A DNA stretch of 64,000 bases from Sugiyamaella lignohabitans (Eukaryota; Ascomycota; Dipodascomycetes; Dipodascales; Trichomonascaceae): positions 2,852,001 through 2,916,000 of the forward strand of contig NC_031674.1 of NCBI RefSeq assembly GCF_001640025.1, written 5' to 3'. Positions 60,257-64,000 of this stretch are shown here, one piece after another; position 1 is the first letter of the stretch; each line of letters opens with the position of its first letter. Both the position numbers and the translations under genes were made by a program. The notes below the pieces were generated by a model that saw nothing but the letters and a program-made list of their open reading frames with translations, was not told the origin of the DNA and searched no databases.

Positions 60257-61807
60257 ATGGAAGGCAGCGAATTAGAAAACCGTTATATCCCACCTTGGAG
60301 GGAACCTTATCTGATTGGTATTGCGGGATGTAGTGGTAGTGGTAAAACGTCAATTGCCTCTTCAGTTCAGCAAAAATTAAATGTGAGTTTTGCGAGAACT
60401 GAACTTGACCAATAATGAGATCACCAACTAACCTTAAACTAGGTTCCTTGGACAATCCTTCTTTCTATGGATAACTTTTATAAGCCATTAACTCAGGCCG
60501 AGAAAGAATTAGCATTTCAAAGCAAATATGATTTTGATTCTCCTGATTCCATTGATGTCGAACTTCTACTTCAGGTGCTGCGGGATCTTAAACAAGGGTG
60601 AGACTCAATACCATATCTAAAAAAATCCTGGTAATACTAACTAAATTAGAAAGCGAGTGGTTATCCCCACATACTCCTTTGAGGATCACAATCGGACCAG
60701 CAAATGGTTGACCGTCTACGGAGCAAATGTTATTATAATTGAAGGACTTTATGCATTACATGATCCAAGAATTCTGGAACTTCTTGATCTCAAAGTATTT
60801 GTAGATACTGCATTTGATATTTGTCTTGCACGAAGACTCAACAGAGATATACTTCACAGGGGTCGTGAGGTTGTTCTTAGTATTCAACAGTGGACTCGTT
60901 TTGTCAAACCAAACTATGAGAGGCATATAAAACCTACTATGCGGAATGCCGATATCCTGATCCCAAGGGGTCTAGATAATACTGTTGGTATCAACATGCT
61001 TACAAGTAATGTGCAAAAACAGCTTGCAAAGAAGAGTAACCAGCATATAAGCGACTTTTTGTCCCTGATTGGGGAAGAGGATGAGATTGATAATGAAGGT
61101 GGTAGAAAGAGGAAGTCAATTTCTACAAAGGCCAAAATATTAGTCCAGACCCCGCAGATTCAAGCAATTCATACTATATTGCTCAATATCAAAACTCCAG
61201 CAGATGAATTTATATTTTACTTCGACCGACTGGCCGGTATTCTGGTGAATAGAGCATTGGACGAATTCACAAACAGTTTGGAGCTCTGTCCACCTAAAAC
61301 AATCACGACTCCTACAGGACAAAAGTATACTGGATTGCCCCTTCCATTTGAGAATATTTGTGCTGTCACAATTATAAGAGGGGGGAGTGTTTCAACACTG
61401 CTCTTAGAGCTACTATACCTGATATTCGTTTGGGTCGCTTGTTACTTCAATCAGATGCACGGACTGGTGAGCCTAGACTACATACCATGGCTTTACCGCC
61501 CTGCATGGATCTCAAACCAACTGGAGGTACTGGAAGCATCTCCAAGGAATCCCAGGAAGATTTAAATAATTGTCATGTCTTGCTTGTTGACTCCCAAATT
61601 TCTTCTGGTGCTGCGTTCACAATGGCAGTCGCTATTTTGACGGATCATGGAATCAAGCAAGAAAACATTAGTTGTGTCAGTTATATCGCATCTGAAATCG
61701 GTCTTCGGCGATTGTCCTATGCGCACCCCAAAGTGAAAATAGTTGTGGGCAAAGTGGAAAAAGATGTCAAAAACCACTACATTGATAGTCTTTACTATAG
61801 AACTTGA
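60257..61807 (+). CDS. URK1: Uridine/cytidine kinase with C-terminal UPRT-like domain; apparent -1 frameshift
   Basis: Urk1 phosphorylates uridine and cytidine in pyrimidine salvage. Exon 1 60257-60382 (P-loop GCSGSGKT at 24-31), intron 60383-60442 (GTGAGT; AACTAAC; TAG), exon 2 60443-60597, intron 60598-60649 (GTGAGA; TACTAAC; TAG), exon 3 from 60650. The kinase domain continues through VVIPTYSFEDHNRTSKW and FVDTAFDICLARRLNRD, followed by a UPRT-like domain. At a run of six G (61380-61385) the frame leaves ...AVTIIRGG and the family sequence ECFNTALRATIPDIRLGRLL resumes one frame away, ending at 61807. With the shift the product is 479 residues, near the usual 500; without it the frame ends at 61565. 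A missing G is the simplest reading: sequencing error, recent mutation or, less likely, programmed slippage. Confidence 0.85.
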
Positions 61808-62309
61808 TTATATACTATTCACTTAGCATTGGTTTTTGATATTCATCTAAAATGAGACCTAGACTTATAGTTTTGCTGGGTCTTCATTGCGTTCCCAAAG
61901 CCGGGACGTATAAGTGCCTCCTGGTTTTATTGCATATTATATCTACTTTGAAAACCTGCTAGAGTTGTTGATACTAACAATTGTCATAATTTGTTTACTT
62001 TTCCCATTCTAGATTCTTAAATCCGATTATAATTGCCACTGTCGAGAACAATGTCTTGGGAGTTCGCTAAATCCTGAGATCATTGCGTTTCTGAAGCCGC
62101 ATGTACCGCCGGAAAAAACCCTATCGCACACCAAGCGCTATCTTCAGAGCATCTCTGTCGGATTTAAGGCACCAAAAGTAGCTTTTTGACTGCATAGACT
62201 GCAGTGCATCGAGAAAGATCTTCAGGGTTTGCCACTATGCGGAACATATAAATACCCCTGAACTGCATTGGTGGCATTAAACTATAACATCGCTGCTGCT
62301 TACAATTCT
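61808..62309. other. Spacer between URK1 and the Rossmann-fold gene
   Basis: URK1 3' region and promoter of the next gene. No gene or RNA recognised. A TATAAATA word lies about 62 bases before the next ATG. Confidence 0.4.
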
Positions 62310-63056
62310 ATGAACAGGGTTACTCGCCCATTCTTTGCAAATAACGGCCTATTTCATCGCGGATTCAGTACGTCGGCTGCCCCCAATATGAAGCTCCTTC
62401 TTACTGGTGCTACCGGTCTTTCGGGAGGTGAAACACTCAAACAAGCCCTTGAAGACTCTTCTATTGACCAAGTGACAGTGCTCACAAGAAAAACGGTTGG
62501 GAAAAGCCACCCCAAGCTAAAGGAAATTATATTTAGCGATTTTGCTGGTGACTATTCTGAAGTTATAGCTAAGAATGACTTGGCTAGTCATGATGCATGT
62601 ATTTGGGCATTAGGTATCTCTCAACGAGACGTTTCCAAGGAAGATTATATCAAAATCACTTATGACTATACTATGGCTGCAGCAAAAGCTTTTAATCAAG
62701 CTAATCCAAATATGAAATTCCTTTTCTTAAGTGGTCAAGGTGCAGATCAAACAGAAAAGAGTTATTTTCTATTCGGAAGAGTAAAAGGCAAAACCGAAAG
62801 GGAATTGACCGAGATTTATAAAAACAGGGCCTTTATTTTCAGACCCGGATATATTCAACCTTCCACTCCAAGACCCAACCCACGGACTGGAGAGGGGCTT
62901 TTTTCCAAACTGACACCATTTGTCAACGCCATTAGTGGCCAAAGATTTGCCAGTCCATCAGCTGACTTAGCTAAAGCTATGATCAATGTTGCTAAGAATG
63001 GTAGCTCTATTCATTTATTCGACAACAGGGCCATTATGGCTGCTGCTAAACAATAG
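62310..63056 (+). CDS. NAD(P)-binding Rossmann-fold protein (atypical SDR), probably mitochondrial
   Basis: A 248-residue atypical short-chain dehydrogenase-like protein. From the ATG at 62310 the N-terminus MNRVTRPFFANNGLFHRGF is basic and acid-free, like a mitochondrial presequence, and is followed by a glycine-rich nucleotide loop in LLLTGATGLSGGETL. Later FLFLSGQGADQT and GRVKGKTERELTEIY stand where the SDR Ser and YxxxK elements lie, but with no classical Tyr, so activity is uncertain. IFRPGYIQP is the family's later block. It recalls Fmp52 or HTATIP2-like proteins only loosely. An in-frame TTG at 62268 was not used. Confidence 0.75.
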   Translation: MNRVTRPFFANNGLFHRGFSTSAAPNMKLLLTGATGLSGGETLKQALEDSSIDQVTVLTRKTVGKSHPKLKEIIFSDFAGDYSEVIAKNDLASHDACIWALGISQRDVSKEDYIKITYDYTMAAAKAFNQANPNMKFLFLSGQGADQTEKSYFLFGRVKGKTERELTEIYKNRAFIFRPGYIQPSTPRPNPRTGEGLFSKLTPFVNAISGQRFASPSADLAKAMINVAKNGSSIHLFDNRAIMAAAKQ

Positions 63057-63181
63057 AGACAAGTTAGCCATGTAAATTAAATCTATTATTTTCGATGATT
63101 ATGCTTTATGCCCATAACCTCCACAAATTTGCAAATTTAATGTTTCCATTCACTAGTTAGTGAGTTTCTTGGAGTGACGAC

Positions 63182-63901
63182 ATGTGGCATTTTAAATTTA
63201 CTCTCTTAGAAGTCATTAGTCAATGGGCAAACAAGCTGGTTTCCAGGTACTCTCAAGATATCGGCGAGTCACAAAGTAGAACAAACTCCGGCTCGGCTGA
63301 ATACCATGGCCCGAGCCTCAATATTAATTCGTTCTTTAATGGCTCACAGCAGATTTTTGAAGACGATTTTCAAGATAGTTTAAGCCAACGGGAACTTTAC
63401 TTAGACACGTCGCATATTGAGGAGTTTTGCAAGATCATCACTGCAACACAATACAGCGAACTGACTGTTGACGACTTGTACAGTGGGAACGATTCAGAAG
63501 ATAACTCTATCTATCAAAATGAAAACTGTGTTGAATGCAAGAAACCAAGTGTAGATAATGTTCTGACACACCATTTAGCAGAGTACTCTCTAAATCACAA
63601 GTCCAGTTTGGACTTTCATACAAGCCGTAGGAGGGTCCCCTTGGCTGAAATAGAGATCATTGCTCCAAATGCACAATCTCAAGTGGTTGCCCTAAACGGT
63701 AACGAAAATGAAGACATCATTGAAGGGGATTTGACCAGTACGAAAGTGCGGGAAATTTTGTACGATCTTGGTAGCAAACCATGTGACGCTAACATCCTAC
63801 CTAATTCTCTTCAGAGAGTAGAAATAAAGAAATTGTCCAAACGCAAATGGTCGCTCAGGCGTCTTAATCCATTATCAAGAGTGATTCGGATTGGCCAGTA
63901 G
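63182..63901 (+). CDS. Unrecognised 239-residue protein
   Basis: An ATG-started open frame with a stop at 63899-63901. It opens with an amphipathic segment MWHFKFTLLEVISQWANKL, then a long acidic, Ser/Asn-rich region (one Cys pair, CVECKK, near 119) and closes with a compact basic part, VEIKKLSKRKWSLRRLNPL. The last 60 residues, including LTSTKVREILYDLG, look folded. I do not recognise a family. Length, ATG context and absence of competing frames support a real gene. It follows the Rossmann-fold gene by 125 bases in the same direction. Confidence 0.55.
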   Translation: MWHFKFTLLEVISQWANKLVSRYSQDIGESQSRTNSGSAEYHGPSLNINSFFNGSQQIFEDDFQDSLSQRELYLDTSHIEEFCKIITATQYSELTVDDLYSGNDSEDNSIYQNENCVECKKPSVDNVLTHHLAEYSLNHKSSLDFHTSRRRVPLAEIEIIAPNAQSQVVALNGNENEDIIEGDLTSTKVREILYDLGSKPCDANILPNSLQRVEIKKLSKRKWSLRRLNPLSRVIRIGQ

Positions 63902-64000
63902 GCCACGGTATAACAGGCATCGAAATATAAATAGTGCTTTTATTATTCTAATATATCAGTAAATGCTTAATCTTTAAAATCCTACAATGGACATTAATAC

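Overview
The window is nuclear DNA of an ascomycete budding yeast (Saccharomycotina). It is gene-dense and AT-rich. Its short introns have GTAAGT-like donors and a CTAAC branch point only about 5-20 nt before the acceptor. The gene set is yeast-like (ACO1, CDC25, CDC37, CBP6, VMA2, ANP1, OCA4, ATG14, ACH1, URK1). CTG appears to be read as Leu, for example in the conserved MALLQF stretch of aconitase, so a CTG-Ser yeast is unlikely. A CYP52 P450, a METTL16-type methyltransferase, a Rheb GTPase, a copper amine oxidase and a TauD-like dioxygenase suggest an early-diverging lineage such as the Trichomonascaceae/Dipodascales (Sugiyamaella- or Blastobotrys-like). The genus is my inference and is not shown by the sequence.

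Layout. 1-494: start of a spliced gene running off the left edge. 2.1-8.4 kb: mitochondrial aconitase (spliced) convergent with a Cdc25-type Ras exchange factor. 8.4-10.8 kb: no gene seen. 10.8-25.7 kb: a block of eight genes that looks like a catabolic cluster: TauD-type dioxygenase, Zn2Cys6 regulator 1, copper amine oxidase, hormone-sensitive-lipase-type esterase (three exons), Baeyer-Villiger-type monooxygenase, M20 N-carbamoyl amidohydrolase, Zn2Cys6 regulator 2 (spliced) and a CYP504-like P450. Most promoters in the block carry GATAAG sites and inverted TCGG/CCGA pairs. 26.7-29.1 kb: a FunK1-like pseudokinase. 29.2-41.0 kb: a housekeeping run of METTL16, CDC37, GRS1, CBP6, a U1A/U2B''-type RRM protein, a DNAJC8-like J-protein, PTH2, and a DSS1/CYT4-like RNase II protein whose catalytic residues look lost. 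41.3-42.8 kb: CYP52. 44.1-54.0 kb: OCA4, ANP1-type mannosyltransferase, RPN14, VMA2, ATG14, RHB1. 54.0-57.3 kb: a long stretch without a convincing gene. 57.3-63.9 kb: ACH1, a TatD-family hydrolase, URK1 (with an apparent one-base frameshift), a Rossmann-fold protein and an unrecognised 239-residue protein.

How the genes may work together. The 10.8-25.7 kb block combines amine deamination (amine oxidase), release of carbamoyl nitrogen (amidohydrolase), a monooxygenase/esterase pair able to turn a ketone into an ester and then split it, a CYP504-like hydroxylase of the phenylacetate type, and a sulfonate-type dioxygenase, with two local regulators and nitrogen-type promoter motifs. I propose a nitrogen-regulated scavenging cluster; its substrate is unknown. 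The rest of the window is ordinary housekeeping. Several start codons and first exons given here were rebuilt by hand from splice signals. No alignment or database search was run.
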